A DNA stretch of 6,163 nt from Microbacteriaceae bacterium (lineage in GTDB: Bacteria > Actinomycetota > Actinomycetes > Actinomycetales > Microbacteriaceae): the NCBI GenBank assembly GCA_025463665.1, contig JAODAY010000090.1, positions 1-6,163 on the forward strand, in the 5' to 3' direction. Below are positions 5,578 through 6,163 of the stretch, piece after piece (within the stretch, counting starts at the first letter, position 1; every line of letters begins with the position of its first letter). The position numbers and the translations under genes were made by a program. Below the pieces are notes generated by a model. That model was not told the origin of the DNA. It did no database searches and saw only the letters and a program-made list of their open reading frames with translations.

Positions 5578-6163
5578 CCGCGTCTCTCCTCCACCGGCAT
5601 CGAAATGCCTAGCGTTAACGACATCTCAACGAGCGCATGGACGGTCGATTCGTCGATAGGCACGCTATCGCGGTTGCGGACAGCGTTCCCTGCCTCGACA
5701 TCTCCCGGGGCGTTCACTGGTCCCGCGCTTGGATTGCTATCACGAACCCGCTTCTGTAAGAGCGCGACCTTGTCCTGGGCAGCCGAGACTCCGCCGAACG
5801 CATCGGCATCAATCACGATCATCAGATGTCCAGTGTTCATCCTCGAAGACGGGTCACTCCAGATGTCGACGGCATCGCGGGCGAATGATCCACCGCCCAG
5901 AATGACCGACATGGCTTCAAGTAGCACGGCCAAACCTGACCCTTTATGCTCCCCAAACGGAAGAAGCGCCCCATCAAGTGCCCTCTGAGGGTCGGTTGTG
6001 GGATACCCGTCGGAGTCGACTGCCATGCCCTCGGGGATGGGTTGTTTTTCATTGAGAGCCGCAACGACTTTGCCGTAGGCGATCCTGCTCGTAGCAATGT
6101 CGAGCGTCAACGGCTCGTCACTCGCGCTGGGAGCGGAGATCGAGAGCGGATTGGTTCCGAGTA
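5574..6163 (-). CDS. Malate/L-lactate dehydrogenase family (Ldh/ComC/AllD type) oxidoreductase, N-terminus outside window
   Basis: The C-terminal 195 residues are visible, and the frame stays open to the right edge of the window. Members run about 330-360 aa, so about 140-160 N-terminal residues lie outside. The visible part begins LGTNPLS and continues with LDIATSRIAYGK (20-31), IPEGMAVDSDGYPTTDP (42-58) and EHKGSGLAVLLEAM (71-84). These are family hallmarks of the fold shared by type-2 malate/L-lactate, (R)-sulfolactate and ureidoglycolate dehydrogenases, NAD(P)-dependent and unrelated to classical LDH. The usual GxKGYGL reads HKGSGL here, with Ser where Tyr or Phe is common, which may bear on specificity. 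The catalytic His and substrate-binding Arg of the family are in the missing half. The stop TGA 5576-5574 overlaps the GTG of the next gene. A shorter reading from TTG 6110 is not a real start, because coding similarity continues upstream of it. Confidence 0.92.
   Translation of the reverse strand, partial: LGTNPLSISAPSASDEPLTLDIATSRIAYGKVVAALNEKQPIPEGMAVDSDGYPTTDPQRALDGALLPFGEHKGSGLAVLLEAMSVILGGGSFARDAVDIWSDPSSRMNTGHLMIVIDADAFGGVSAAQDKVALLQKRVRDSNPSAGPVNAPGDVEAGNAVRNRDSVPIDESTVHALVEMSLTLGISMPVEERRG
5584..5592 (-). promoter_or_regulatory. Ribosome binding site of the 2-hydroxyacid dehydrogenase
   Basis: On the - strand GGAGGAGAG lies about 6-9 bases before the GTG at 5577, inside the last codons of the upstream gene. 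It is near-consensus and decides in favour of the GTG start, which overlaps the upstream stop as GTGA. Confidence 0.75.

Noticed and set aside
1..6163. CRISPR arrays, rRNA, intact insertion sequences, phage genes.
   Set aside because: I found no regularly spaced direct repeats, no transposase or integrase motifs, and no rRNA-like sequence. Apart from the scar, the window is ordinary metabolic operons.

Overview
The window is GC-rich DNA with compact, translationally coupled operons and actinobacterial-type proteins. It is most likely from an actinomycete of the Micrococcales type. That placement rests on protein style and codon use only, because no rRNA or other phylogenetic marker is present.

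Left block (1-3739, + strand): one sugar-uptake and oxidation operon. It opens with the last 18 codons of an unidentified gene (to 58). A Gfo/Idh/MocA dehydrogenase follows (68-1258) whose sequence resembles, from memory, the levoglucosan dehydrogenase (LgdA/LGDH) characterised in Arthrobacter/Pseudarthrobacter. Next come a two-domain CUT2-type sugar ABC ATPase (1251-2771) and its RbsC/MglC-type permease (2768-3739). The three complete genes are linked by an 8-nt and a 4-nt (ATGA) overlap, so they almost certainly share one mRNA. No substrate-binding protein is in view. The working model is import of a neutral sugar or anhydrosugar, followed by NAD-dependent oxidation without phosphorylation.

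Middle block (3740-4608): about 870 bp without an intact gene. It contains (a) a dyad-rich stretch just after the permease, with a strong 42-nt hairpin at 3788-3829 flanked by a diverged inverted repeat; (b) on the - strand, the decayed 5' part of a PD-(D/E)XK nuclease-like gene (3955-4237) with an in-frame TAG, a frameshift and no 3' end; and (c) a stretch (4260-4608) with two adjacent small hairpins but no convincing gene. The region looks like a scar between two convergent operons.

Right block (4609-6163, - strand): a second operon, convergent with the first. The 5'-truncated malate/L-lactate (Ldh/ComC-type) dehydrogenase overlaps by GTGA a complete D-isomer-specific 2-hydroxyacid dehydrogenase of the CtBP-like group. 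Two unrelated dehydrogenase folds coupled in this way suggest handling of both enantiomers of one 2-hydroxy acid through a shared 2-oxo acid. The (R)/(S)-sulfolactate pair ComC/SlcC is a known precedent.

The points most worth following are the candidate levoglucosan operon, the paired hydroxyacid dehydrogenases, and the nuclease pseudogene with the dyad-rich scar.
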